A stretch of 64,000 nt of DNA, from the NCBI GenBank assembly GCA_003194525.1, contig NBIV01000015.1, positions 372,001 to 436,000 of the forward strand, read 5' to 3'. A program made the translations under genes and the position numbers. This document shows, piece by piece, positions 10,185 through 20,815 of the stretch. The stretch comes from Gracilariopsis chorda. Lineage: Eukaryota; Rhodophyta; Florideophyceae; Gracilariales; Gracilariaceae. The stretch's first letter is position 1; every line of letters starts with the position of its first letter. The notes below the pieces were generated by a model, which searched no databases, was not told the DNA's origin, and saw only the letters and a program-made list of their open reading frames with translations.

Positions 10185-11009
10185 TGAAGTGCAACGCCCT
10201 CAGGGAGGGATTCTGGGTACTTGAACGCTTTCCCGATATTATCGGTTGTGTAGTGTGTATATGAACTACGCCCCACTACGGTGGATATGGACACGTGGGA
10301 CACGGTTTTGGGTCAATTGGCGGTTGGCCACAGTAGTGGATGTTGCCACGGAATGTGGAGTATTTTAGTTAATATTATTTAGTATTTTCACGCCCATTTC
10401 TGGGAAGCTAGTACTTAGTGCGACGGCACACTGCCGTCGCACCAGTAAACCTTCCCCAACAAGGGACCCCAACCTGGGGAATTGGCTCTGAGCTTTACCG
10501 CCTCCGCGTGTTCTCAACTCCTCCTTGGAGGGAAGCACCGTAGTGTACGGAAGTTCACCCCCCTTGCACATCTAAAGGAGACCCATCATTGGGAGTACTA
10601 ATTGTTCCAAGTGTCTTGGTGTTTCGCCCTGTATAGGGATATTGTTACCGGCATCGCCGTTCGCCCCCGTCGCTCTCGCGACTCACTTCGCCCTCTCTTC
10701 CTCCTCTTCGCCCTTCCTTCTTCCCCTTTTTAGGGTAGCACCTCCCGCTATCCGCGGCCCCCGTGTGCGCATCCGTCCACACACCCCACTTACGTGGAAA
10801 CATACCTCTACTGAGGATCACACCCCGCTCACGCGGATACCGATTCTTCGCCTTCACCTCCCTGCGTAAGTCGCGACAGGTGTCCCTGGTCTTACAAACC
10901 GGCTTCGCCGTGACACCTCTGGGAGGGCTCTACCCAACTGGGTTGACCTCGTGAGAGGAAGATCCCGAACGTCTTTCGGTGTTTTTCCCCTTTGGGGCAT
11001 TGCACCACA
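10185..11009 (+). repeat. E1 3' LTR
   Basis: Same length as the 5' LTR and nearly identical to it. It is followed directly by the second CTTGG target duplication at 11010-11014. Confidence 0.95.
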
Positions 11010-11014
11010 CTTGG

Positions 11015-11255
11015 TTACTTTAATACTACAAGTCAGCTTGTATTAAGAGTATACTAGGGGACTTAAACCCCACTTTAGTACGTCTCAATTAATGCAAACG
11101 TGTCTTACAGTAAGCTTACATTAACTTTAATAACAAGGATAAGTAACCGCTAGACGAAGTAACCGTTTCTGAAGCCTTGTTCAAGAAGATGTGTACGCTA
11201 ACCCCAATGCTATGCCGAAAGGTGGTGGCGTAGAGCGCAGGGTGGAAACGGGAGT
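11015..11255. other. Former upstream flank of the 181-912 ORF
   Basis: Before E1 arrived this sequence would have abutted base 926, so it is the likely original 5' flank of the minus-strand ORF at 181-912. It is moderately AT-rich, with short inverted motifs such as CTTACAGTAAG near 11104. No gene is seen. Confidence 0.5.
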
Positions 11256-11660
11256 GGCGCAAAGCGCAAAGCGCAGAGCGCAGAGCGCAGAGCGCAAGGC
11301 AGTGCGGGTCGGAGCGCAGAGCGCAGAGCGCAAGGCAGTGCGGGGCGTAGTGGAGCAGGCAGAGCGAAAATGCCGCGTCGGGGCGTGGTGGAGCAGGGAG
11401 AGCGAAAATGGCGCGTCGGGGCGTGGCGGAGCAGGCAGTGCAGGGCGTGGTGGAGCAGGCAGAGCAAAAATGCCGCGTCGGGGCGTGGCGGAGCAGGTAG
11501 TGCAGGGCGTGGTGGAGCAGGCAGAGCGAAAATGCCGCGTCGGGGCGTGGTTGAGCAGGCAGAGCGAAAATGCCGCGTCGGGGCGTGGTGGAGCAGGCAG
11601 AGCGAAGATGGCGCGTCGGGGCGCGGCGAAGCAGGCAGTGCGAAGATGGCGCGTTAGGGC
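11256..11660. repeat. GC-rich minisatellite
   Basis: Tandem units of about 38 bases built on GGGCGTGGTGGAGCAGG plus CAGAGCGAAAATGCCGCGTC, interspersed with shorter units of about 24 bases ending in CAGTGC. There are roughly eight units from 11378 on, preceded by a run of GCGCAGA-type short repeats (about 11256-11345). Open frames on both strands through this block are by-products of the repeat and are not called as genes. Confidence 0.85.
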
Positions 11661-12404
11661 GAGGCGAGGACGCAAAATGATGTCGGAATGACGGGAGAGA
11701 AGAGGAAAGCAAGAGAAAAAAAGTACGCTGATATAGCCGCTCGTGGCGGCGGTTCGGAAGGTTGACTGTAGAGGCTGTCCACGTGGACGGACTTGGCTGG
11801 CGCGTATGGCACGCCAGCCTTTATGAAGACGTCTGATTGGCCGTCCAGCGATCTCGCTGGAGGGCCAGAGTCAATAAAAGCCAGCCCCTCCCCGCTTCCC
11901 ATCCGAAGGGGGAGGCAAGCCGCTTTGTTGCTTTCAAGTACCAACAGAATTTTTCGATTCTTTAGATGTCGAATGACTTACTTGGAAACCGTAAAAATTG
12001 ACGATTATCCACGGATAATTCCGGAATTGTCGTGAAATAATACTTTTAAAAAAGGGGCGGCCTGTAGTGGTAGTTAGGGGCGGCCCAAAAAGGATGATTC
12101 CTTTGCTTAGAGAGGTAAATTTGATGATAATAATGGGTTGGGGAACGGACGAGAGGCGAAGGCCGAGCTCTGTTCCCTCCTTTCATACTCATAGAGAAAG
12201 ACGCTAGTCGTCTTTCTCGGTAGTTAGAGTTCTAACATGCTCGCATGAATGCGGCATTGTAAGCAGACATCACACCATCCTCGGGGATGGTGAGAAGGCA
12301 GGACGCTTTCTCACCATCCCCAAGGATGGTGAGATGGTCCACTCCATCTCCTTCTTCCTAACCGTCTGACAAGGACGGTGAGCGGAGCTTTATCCTCACA
12401 AAAA
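11661..12404. other. Hairpin-rich spacer, 3' side of the unknown gene
   Basis: No gene seen. It holds several strong inverted repeats: GGCTGGCG/CGCCAGCC near 11798-11824, GTCCACGTGGAC near 11777, a 10-bp stem with a 5-base loop at 12194-12218, an 8-bp stem at 12273-12292, and a 10-bp stem at 12310-12333. The last three would lie in the 3' region of the minus-strand gene ending at 12405. The style resembles the E1 family, so decayed element sequence is possible. Confidence 0.55.
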
Positions 12405-14387
12405 CTACAGCGAGAAACGTGTTGTTTCTAGAACTTTTAATGCGTCATACACCGTTGGTATGTCAAAAGAGTAGAGGCCTACAGAGCACAGTTCCCTATT
12501 TCTTCGTTTCTGGACAACAACTTTTGCCCTACAAATTCCGTAGGTGTAATGAAACTCATTGCAGAAGTCTGAAATCCCTGCAATGACACACTCTCGTAGC
12601 TTTTCATTCTGCCCTCGAATTATTTCGGGCTCGACTGAACTTAGATGCGAATACCAATGAGGCTTACTCTCCACCTCGGGAAAGTCCCCCCTGTCTGTGA
12701 TGTCGATATAGATGCGCTCAGTCTCAGGGTTCACATACGTCACGCACTGTCCGACAGCCTTTGATGAAACTGTACTACATATTTCGTGACCAGTACTACT
12801 CACTTTCGTCCCCGCTCCCAAATAACACTTGTTCCTGGACCTCTCGGTAACATCGACAGCCACGCCACGAATTTTTGCCCATACCCAACGAGCGACTATA
12901 GGACCATGCAATCCTAGCAGCAATGCGTTCACTACTTCATCATTGACCTGTTCAGATTCTCTGCGGGGATCGAACGCGCCACCGACTCCATCCGGACTGA
13001 GTTCAAAGAAGCGGATCTTTGTCCAGAAGAATAAATCTTCGGAAATATCAATCTGCACCCTGCTGTGGAAGCGACGGCCGTGCACAGATAGAACATGCCT
13101 CCGCTCTCTTGACCAGTACGACTTGTTCACGCTTGTTGCCGACAGCGGAGTACCACGCCCTGGCTTCAGCGTAATGTGTCCAATTCGAATCTTTCGGTCA
13201 ATGCGGTCGACACCAAGTGATCCTGCCTTTTCATGGTCGCGCTCAAAATCTTCCGAGCTGCTTGCGTCGCATAGGTCGAACCACTCTGTCCCCAGACAGA
13301 CGCGTTTGCCTTCACAGCGCACAAAATCCCCAAACCCCTCGCAGAGGGTTTGCACGGCCGCTTGCAGAGCACCCTCGCTCACAAAGCCTATGCACTCGTC
13401 TACAACGCGTGAGTAGTACAATGGCTTTAGGGCGACTTCTCCACTGACATGAGCCTGCTCCGCGACTTGCGCTACGACGAGCGCAATAAGAATAGCGCGC
13501 CAGTTCCCCGCCGCTGTCCCGTCCAAGAAGACGAGACGGTCAGTGCGTAGCGCGCCTGTCGGCTCTGCAAATAGTAGCGCGTCGAACGTGCGAAGAATGC
13601 CGCGCTCGTGGTCGGCATTCACCTCAGTAAGCGCTCCGTCATGGAAGTGCAACTCGAGTAGCATGCGACCTTCCGTAGAATGCAAACCGACGACACCTTC
13701 AACAAGCGTACGTCCGAGCTCACGCACGCGCAGCACAGCGGAGTAGGCAATGAGCAGCGAGTGCCAGTCCAGGTTATGCGTGTCGTAGCTGATTGGGTCT
13801 GTGAGGGCAAGGAGGTAGTACTTGACGTTCGTGATCAGCACGGAGAGGAGTGGCGACTGAGATGCGTCCGTCACGGTGGCTCCAGAAAGCACAACGTTTC
13901 CCACTACATCCGTGCGCTCACCGGGAACAAGCCCGACAAGAATGTATGAGGGGTCAGTGCATATGTGGTACACCTGTCCGTCGCCGATGCGGATATACTG
14001 CGCACATTTGCGGACTCCACTCGTCCCGCAAACGATCAGCATCTCTCCTCGTCTGACGGGGTCGAGCTGTGCCACGTTCGTGGCGATGTCTTCCATCTTG
14101 CAGACGCCGAGCGACTCGCCATAAACTCCCGTGCCTAGCGACGCCGGATCAGAGCGACTTGTGCAGTTTTGCACATCGACCAAAAGAGAATGTTCTGCCT
14201 CACGGATCTTAGCGACGAGTTCGTTGAGTGGTACATCGACCTTGCAAAGTGCTCCAGTTTGCTTTCTGTTTGTATCTTGAAGTCCTATGATATGATCGTT
14301 TTCTTCGAGAGATTGCAATTTGCATTGGGGTATTCGTTCAACGCTTTCTTTGATTACAGCGTAGAACGAGGGCACCTGGGTGGCCAT
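12405..14387 (-). CDS. Unknown 660-residue protein
   Basis: A single uninterrupted frame. The start is set at the ATG at 14387 (MATQVPSFYAVIK) because a decayed paralogue upstream begins MASQLNSFYTVIQ, which marks the conserved N-terminus. I recognise no catalytic motif, signal peptide or membrane segment. The most conserved core compared with the paralogue is around residues 187-220 (KYYLLALTDP, then DWHSLLIAYSAVL). A second shared part is near residues 280-350. The paralogue stops soon after that second part, so the C-terminal 250 residues are either specific to this copy or were lost from the other. Likely a host gene of a lineage-specific family; function unknown. Confidence 0.75.
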   Translation of the reverse strand: MATQVPSFYAVIKESVERIPQCKLQSLEENDHIIGLQDTNRKQTGALCKVDVPLNELVAKIREAEHSLLVDVQNCTSRSDPASLGTGVYGESLGVCKMEDIATNVAQLDPVRRGEMLIVCGTSGVRKCAQYIRIGDGQVYHICTDPSYILVGLVPGERTDVVGNVVLSGATVTDASQSPLLSVLITNVKYYLLALTDPISYDTHNLDWHSLLIAYSAVLRVRELGRTLVEGVVGLHSTEGRMLLELHFHDGALTEVNADHERGILRTFDALLFAEPTGALRTDRLVFLDGTAAGNWRAILIALVVAQVAEQAHVSGEVALKPLYYSRVVDECIGFVSEGALQAAVQTLCEGFGDFVRCEGKRVCLGTEWFDLCDASSSEDFERDHEKAGSLGVDRIDRKIRIGHITLKPGRGTPLSATSVNKSYWSRERRHVLSVHGRRFHSRVQIDISEDLFFWTKIRFFELSPDGVGGAFDPRRESEQVNDEVVNALLLGLHGPIVARWVWAKIRGVAVDVTERSRNKCYLGAGTKVSSTGHEICSTVSSKAVGQCVTYVNPETERIYIDITDRGDFPEVESKPHWYSHLSSVEPEIIRGQNEKLRECVIAGISDFCNEFHYTYGICRAKVVVQKRRNRELCSVGLYSFDIPTVYDALKVLETTRFSL

Positions 14388-15896
14388 CGGAGCAGGGCGA
14401 CGTGCTGCTGTTCTACACAAGTTGGAGCTTGTTTTTGTAATCCGCAATGTCCCATCCGACCGCAGAATGAGTATAAAGGCGATGCATTCACTACTGGTAA
14501 GCTGCGGGCACGCAGCAACTGTGCAAAGAATTCTTACAAACAGGCCATCTTTAGATTCTCATCCGCCCAGGCTGTCACAATAGACAAGCGTGATCCCGAA
14601 CCACTGCAGACGCATATACTGTCCCCCTCCTCTCCATCCTATCCTGGTGTGCCCTCGAGCCACAGCAATATCTTGATTACCCCTTACTATCATGCGAGGA
14701 TTTCCAGCTGTACCAGGGTATCTATGAAGGGTTTGCATTGCACGTGTTTTGCAAACTTTGCAATACACGTGCGATATACAGCTGCACTGAGCAGCATTGT
14801 ATGAACCTGTATCGCGGATAAAGAGTTACGTATCTAACGTTAGCGATGATATTGAAAGTCCTTCCAACAGAGAAAAGTACACTCACAAGAATTGCATGGA
14901 AAGTGCGAGGACCCCCAAAATTGACAAAGAGATACACCACGGAGCTTGTAAAATAGCGGGTTTCACTCCATGCACAGACATTTTCATTTTTGTCAGCTTA
15001 GATTGGGTTACCCTGACCTTACTTCACAAAGTGAACGGGCGTGTCTCGAAGAAGGATTGGTCATATTTCCTTGCAACTCTTCGGCTGGAATTTGGATTGC
15101 AACCTGCCCAAGCTGGTTTCAAATCTCGCGAGCGTGTCTCGGTACCGATGTAACTCCCATCGGATTTCAGGTTTTACTCTTTTTCAGCGGAGACTCTGTT
15201 CCAATCATAGTGACCGATTGTGCCTTGGGTAAGCAATAATCTTCTTTGAACGAGTGAACCAGTCGAGTACTGGCATGTATCTTATATTTTGCAGCCCTTC
15301 CAGACTGAAACTAGGAGTTGGACGTGGATGGAGATGCAGCATCTCTTCTTACATATCGAATGTGTCCTCAATGCTCATTGCAAATTACGTCATGCATTGT
15401 ATTCCCAACCGCACCCGTTAACTATACATGATTTACAGAATTCTACCAATCAGCTATGAGGCGACAATGGCATTTGGGATTTGTCGTGGCAAAACATTTC
15501 TTGCAAAAAATGTATGCAAAAGACTTGACCTAAAGTGCAGATTGGCAAAGAGCTCATACAGTAGATTAGTCGTTTTGCATCCCTCCAGAAGATGGACCGA
15601 AGTAGTCACACAGGATGCAATGGCATGCATACAGCACAGCTACGGAATACCCAATTATATTGATTATCTTAAATCTTCTTCCTAACTTGCGGCTTCACAG
15701 CATAAAAGAAGTCTTTCAAGGAAGTAGTCGGTCTTCACCTTCGAGGGCATGACCTAAAGGCCTTCGTTGCTCTCTATACTTTTTCGAAGCGCACCAGAAA
15801 GTGTTCAACATGCAAGTTACGCTTTCTTTTTATTCCATATGTGTTCTCAAGACTACGCAAATTGCTGGCACTTACCGCTATAAACTGTATGTTTCT
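14388..15896. other. Intergenic DNA without a supported gene
   Basis: This separates the 660-residue gene from its decayed paralogue. Only short unsupported frames are present. A small inverted arrangement of GCACGTG and TTTGCAA words sits near 14735-14772. No transposon ends or RNA gene were recognised. Confidence 0.5.
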
Positions 15897-17053
15897 TTAC
15901 TCCTCCTCATCAGCTGCACAACGTTTTGCATCTTCCAAGGACATCACTCTGTAAAGGTCCAGCGTTTGGCCGAAGATTTGCAATTTGTTCCCAGTAACGC
16001 ATAAGTCTGAGCCAAACTCAGTTCCACCCAGTATCGTTATCGCCTTTTCAACGCTCTCTTCCCGGACTTCATCCAAATGCTCGGCAAAAATTCTTGATCT
16101 AGTAATGCCCTCAATCTCAACCTTTCCGCTCGAGGTCGCCTCTTCTGCCACTTGCATCACGACAAGGCCGATCTTTACAGCAATCAAATCCGGTCCGACC
16201 TCACACATTGCACGACAAATTCGTTCTACTCTTGTCTTGCCTTCGCCCACTTGAGGTCCTAAAAAGGAGCCCAATTTTTTAACAAATCCGAGCAAGCATC
16301 GACCTCACCGCTTTTCACTCGCCGGTCTTCAAAAGTAACGGAGATCAAGCGCTGCCCGTTTGTAGCATCGGCTGAGAAGGTTCCGTACCCAATTTTCCCT
16401 GCCAATGAGTGAATGGTCAAAGTGGCTGCGTAAGCGACTAGGAGTGTGTGCCAGTCAAACTTAGTGGTGTCATTGCTCACTGGGTTGGTCAACGGAAGGA
16501 GATAGTATTTAATATTTGCTGTGTGATGTTCAATCACCCTATCGTTTCGAATCCATTCGGGTTCGGACAGCGAGATACAACGTGCAACTTGCGACTGCGC
16601 GCCCGGCGTAACGCCGACCAGCACATATGAGTCGTCGGTAGTGAGATAGTACGTTGCCCCTTCCGAGGTTCACAGTTAGATATGGCCAGTGCGGTACCCA
16701 GCGGTGCCAGCGAGAATGAGCATGTGCCGTCCACGGACAGGAGCCATGGTCGATACGAAAAGAACAATGCCGGAGAGTGGAGAATGCTCCATGGTGATGA
16801 TGTCGCGTCCATGCTTCTTTGGGTTATGGTACTCGTTCAGAGAATAGCAGTTCACGATATCACACGGAATGGAGTGTTGCCTGCGACGCATCTCAAAAAC
16901 AGCAATAGATGACCACGGAACGTCATTGGCATCCGCTTCTCAGTGAATGCCGGCAACAACGGTCAGATTGTCGTTGGAATCTGGTAGTCGACCGCCGTTG
17001 CAACTAATTTGCTTTTGAATTACCGTATAGAAGCTGTTGAGCTGTGATGCCAT
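15897..17053 (-). pseudogene. Decayed tandem paralogue of the 12405-14387 gene
   Basis: Its N-terminus (MASQLNSFYTVIQ at 17053) and internal blocks match the neighbouring gene in the same order and on the same strand. Examples are DSYVLVGVTPG against PSYILVGLVPG, KYYLLPLTNPVS against KYYLLALTDPIS, and VVMQVAEEATSSGKV against VVAQVAEQAHVSGEV. The blocks fall in different frames with stops between them, and the last block ends at a TAA at 15897, well short of the neighbour's length. This is a tandem duplicate that has lost function. Copia element E2 begins 100 bases beyond its start. Confidence 0.8.
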
Positions 17054-17958
17054 GGAAGCAGAGCTTTAAGTGCATGAAGAATGAATTGGAAGACCACCCT
17101 GCTCTATATTTCAGTAGCAGGACCGAATGAGAGGCAATTTTTCCTTTCGGTATGTGGTGACAGAATATGCCCAGGGACGGCGCCGGTCAAGGTGGTGACC
17201 CTGGGTGTCTTTATGGGCGGATGAGCTCCTGGAACGTGGCCAGGTGTGTGCACGTCGCCACGAAGAAAGTATGTATAGCATATAGAGAAAGAGAACACGC
17301 GGTGCTGTTGAAATCAAGGGTCTTTGCGCGTCGCCACACTCTCCCCCACCGCGTGAGAAGAGGGGTCGTTGTGGCAAATTTGACAAATAAGGATTTGAAA
17401 GCGGTGTGGCCGCAAAGGTTTTGTTAGAACGTCTGCAAGCATGAGTGAAGATGGGAGATGCTTGACATGGATATGTTTGCAGCGAACAGCGTCGAGAAGA
17501 AAGTGATGACGAATGTCCATATGTTTGCAGTGCCGCGTTGGAGCATAGGAGTTAGAAAGCAGAACCGCTCCTTGGTTGTCAACATTCAATACAGCACGAG
17601 CGCATGGGAAGAACTGAAGCTCGCCTAGCAAACCACGAAGCCATAGAAACATTTGCACTGCTTGGGCCGCTGCAATATACTCGGCGTCACATGTTGACAA
17701 GCTGACGGTAGATTCATAGGAGCTGCTCTAAGATATTGGCGTGCCGTTCAGAAACAAAATCTGACCAGATGCGGACCGGCGATTCGAGCGATTATTAGCA
17801 AAGTCAGCGTTGGTGAGGCACTCAAACGGGTGATCGTTACCGTAGGAAAAGAACAATCCGTAGGTTTTGGAGCAATAAAGGTAACGGACGAGGCGTTTGA
17901 GACATATCGAGTCGTGGTGAGTTGGATCTCGATTAGTGCAAGCAAGAGCACTGGTTAG

Positions 17959-20815
17959 TGTGGTTCAACGCGAAAAGCGTGGAAGACGCGATGGTGCTAC
18001 TCATACGAGTGCAACGCAGTTATCATGACGGCTCTACCGTATACAAGTTGTACCCGCACAAGGTGATGCCAATGAGATGGTTTACTGTGTGAATTTACGC
18101 CGAGGAAGGTAGAAATATAGAATGGATTGCAGGATGAGTAGATACGTTTGCGCGTGTGTGACTGCGCCATGCTGTATTGTTAGGTTTTAGTTAAGTTGAA
18201 CCCTCAGGGTGCCTGACACTGGCCTAGCCACGTGTGTAGACCTAAAGAGGTGTGCATTATTATAGTTAATTATTATAACTTACAAGTAAAAACGTCCTTC
18301 GGCGGCGCTGCGCGCCGTGCCGTTTTTGTAGCTTTATTGATCTAGTAGCGTTCGGAGGGTCTCCGAGAACTTTGCTCGCTTGCGCTCGCAATAGCTCTCA
18401 TAGAACCCCGGGGCGCCGCGGCGCCTGAAGTATGTAAAGCCGTAAGATTTTGTGCATAGCTGCCTAAATTGACTGCAGTACCAGCCAATGAGAAGAAAGC
18501 GCAACAAGTTGCTCTCTGTAACTGGCTGGCAGTGCAGTCATTATACGAGTGCCAGCCCGTAAGCGGCCAGCTCTTTTGTTGCCCTTGCTGCTGAATTATT
18601 TAAATGGTAGGGAGGCGTTGCGCCAAATGAGCTTTTTTCATGCGCAAACAGAAGCGTGTAAAGTGATTTTGTAGCGCAACGCCTCCCGTCAGTCAACAAT
18701 TTCTCTGTCATACATGAAAAAATCATTAAGAGTGGGTTACAAATGGAAACGGCCTTGGGCCGTAGGCGGCGCTGCGCGCCGCGTTGTTTTTGTAGCTTTG
18801 TGTATTTAGTAGCGTTCGGAGGCTCTCCGAGCACTTTGCTCACTTGTGCTCGCAATAGCACTCGTTGAACCACGGAGCGCCGCGGCGCCTAGAGAATGTG
18901 GAGCCGTAAGGGTTTTTGTTAGGTGCCTAAATTGACCGCAGTGCCAGCCAATGATGAGAAAGGGCGACACGTTGCGTTTTGTAACTGGCTGGCACTGCAG
19001 TAATTATGAGAGTGCCAGCCACTAAGCTGCCAGTTTTGCTGCTGCTGCTGCTGCTGCTGCTGTATTTTCTAAATGGTAGGGAGGCTTTGCGCCAAATGGC
19101 AGTTTTTCATGCGCGTAGAGGGGCATACAGGGCGGTTTATTGGCGCAACGTCTCTATTCAATCAAGAACACCCCCCTCATACGCGTGTAAACACTTATAC
19201 TGGAGAGCTGAGACAAGCAAAGGCGACCTTTTGCCAAGAGCAGCGCTGCACGCTGCTGAATAGGGGTGAAAGTGGGGGATTTGGTGGCCATTTCTGCTTG
19301 CTAGCGCTCTGAAACGGCCTGCAAACCAATGAGGGCTGCGATGCCGAAAGTGAATACGGAATAGAGTTGCAGTTGAGTGCTGGCTCGTTGGTGATTTGCT
19401 GGCACTGCACTTCTGTATGTAGAGTACAGTGTATTGTAATTGGCCGGCACTGCCAAAATGAATGCAGTGCAAACCACTGTGCAGTGGTATGTGTAGCAAT
19501 TTTGTAGTGCCAGCCAATCAAAAGCAGTGGCAGTCAACATGCAGCAGCAACAAATATGCTTTGAGCTTTGCTGCTGCTGCTGCTGGTGAATTCTTTAAAT
19601 GGCAGGGAGGCGTTGCGTTAAAAGAGGTTTATGCATGGGCTGAAGAGGGCGTGCGGGCATGTTTATTGGCGCAACGCCTCCGTTCAATCAAGATGTAGGC
19701 ACTCATACGCTTGTAGATCTATAGAATGGAGAGATTAAAAGTAGAATCGGCCTTCAGCCGTTGGCGGCGCTACGCTGCGCGTCGTTTTTGTAACTTTGTT
19801 GATTTACTAGCATTCGGAGGCTCTCCAAGCGCTTTGCTCGCTTACGCTCGCAATAGCGCTCGTGAAACCCCGAGTCGCTGCGCCTCCTAGAGTATTTGGA
19901 GCCGTGAAGGTTGGCGTGTAGTTACCTAAATTGACTGCAGTGCCGGCCAATGAAAGGAAAGCGCAACACGTTGCTTTCTTTAACTGGCTGGCACTGCAGT
20001 CATTATGAGAGTGCCAGCCACTAGGCAGCCAGCTTTGCTGCTGCTGCTGCTGCTGTATTTTTTAAATGGTAGGGAGGCGTTGCGCCAAATGGCAGTTTTT
20101 CATGCGCGTAGAGGGGCATACAGGGTGTTAAATTGGCGCACTGCCTCGATTCCATCAAGAACACCACTTTCATACGCATTTAAATGCTTAAGAATGAGGT
20201 GTTGAGATGAGAGTGTACCTACTTGGGTGAGCGCGACTTCGTTCTCGCGAGCACTAAGTAAAGCTAACCCAAGACTTCGGTCATTCATAATTGTTTTGTT
20301 TGATCTGAAGTATCCCGCTCTGGATTGTGAGGTCGTTGCGCCGTGTACTACTCTTAGCACAGGTTCATCGCACTCGGTTTGCTTAATTCACCCACTTGGT
20401 ACACCTACAAGTACTTTTTGGTATAATTTTCGTGTGAAATTAGCTACAGCGTGGTACTGGTATCGCCCCTGTATTGGTTATTTCGTCCGCTACATCTCGA
20501 AAATGTGCACCATCCGGTGAGTCTTTTCCCGCTTTTGGCACGACACTCCGGGTGGTTTTTCCCATCCTCGGAAGGCACCCTTCACCGGGTATATTGTAAA
20601 GCACCGCATCGCGTGAAATACTGGTCTCTGCTTTTACCGTCTTTCTGGCTCGAGTTCATCTTTCTTCATCCACCTCTGTGGTCAATCCGAAACACCTACG
20701 GAGTTACGCCCGTACTACAGGTACACAGAGGGCTCTCTCACTGGATCTGCCCCCACAAGGAGCAAGGTCCCAGACACTTTGAGTGTGATACCCAACCTTC
20801 GGGTTTTGCACTACA
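17959..20815 (+). repeat. Solo LTR of the E3 family, itself interrupted
   Basis: The two halves (17959 to about 18282, and about 20209-20815) match the start and end of the E3 LTRs in opposite orientation to those copies. It begins TGTGGTTCAACG and ends GCACTACA. Flanks GTTAG (17954-17958) and GTTAA (20816-20820) look like a target duplication with one later change. It lies inside Copia element E2 and contains the tandem hairpin block. Confidence 0.85.
18283..20208. repeat. Tandem block of hairpin modules
   Basis: Four irregular repeats (module anchors at about 18601, 19071, 19598 and 20064, spacing roughly 470-530). Each carries a GC-rich head (GGCGGCGCTGCGCGCC type, absent from the third), an inverted GCAGTGCCAGCCA / TGGCTGGCACTGC pair, a short CTG run in most copies (eight CTG units at about 19038-19062), and a GGGAGGCGTTGCGC / GCGCAACGCCTCCC inverted repeat. 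In the first copy that stem is 14 bp, perfect, with a 50-base loop (18610-18623 and 18674-18687). A fifth module lies at 42285-42375 beyond the Helitron. Possibly non-autonomous Helitron-related units; no coding capacity. Confidence 0.75.

Larger units (their letters stand above)
927..11009 (+). mobile_element. E1: Ty3/Gypsy chromovirus, apparently whole
   Basis: A complete LTR retrotransposon: 825-bp LTRs (927-1751 and 10185-11009), a primer-binding candidate beginning TGG at 1755, separate gag and pol frames, a G-rich polypurine tract at about 10171-10184, and a perfect 5-bp target duplication CTTGG at 922-926 and 11010-11014. The LTRs differ at about three positions that I noticed in 825, so the insertion is young. 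Both long frames are open. A C-terminal chromodomain places it among the chromoviruses. Short inverted repeats are unusually dense along its whole length. It is inserted antisense to the ORF at 181-912, about 10 bp from its start codon. Confidence 0.95.

Noticed and set aside
11116-11712. Long frames on both strands through the minisatellite
   Set aside because: The repetitive His/Ala/Pro or Ser/Gly/Arg pattern follows directly from the tandem DNA repeat and occurs in several frames at once.
18541-18873. 110-codon minus frame in the hairpin block
   Set aside because: A similar peptide stretch recurs at 42246-42563 only because the hairpin module DNA recurs; no coding signal beyond the repeat.
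20226-20815. Short repeat first taken as an independent fragment
   Set aside because: It pairs with 17959-18282 as the other half of one solo LTR, with matching GTTAG/GTTAA flanks.
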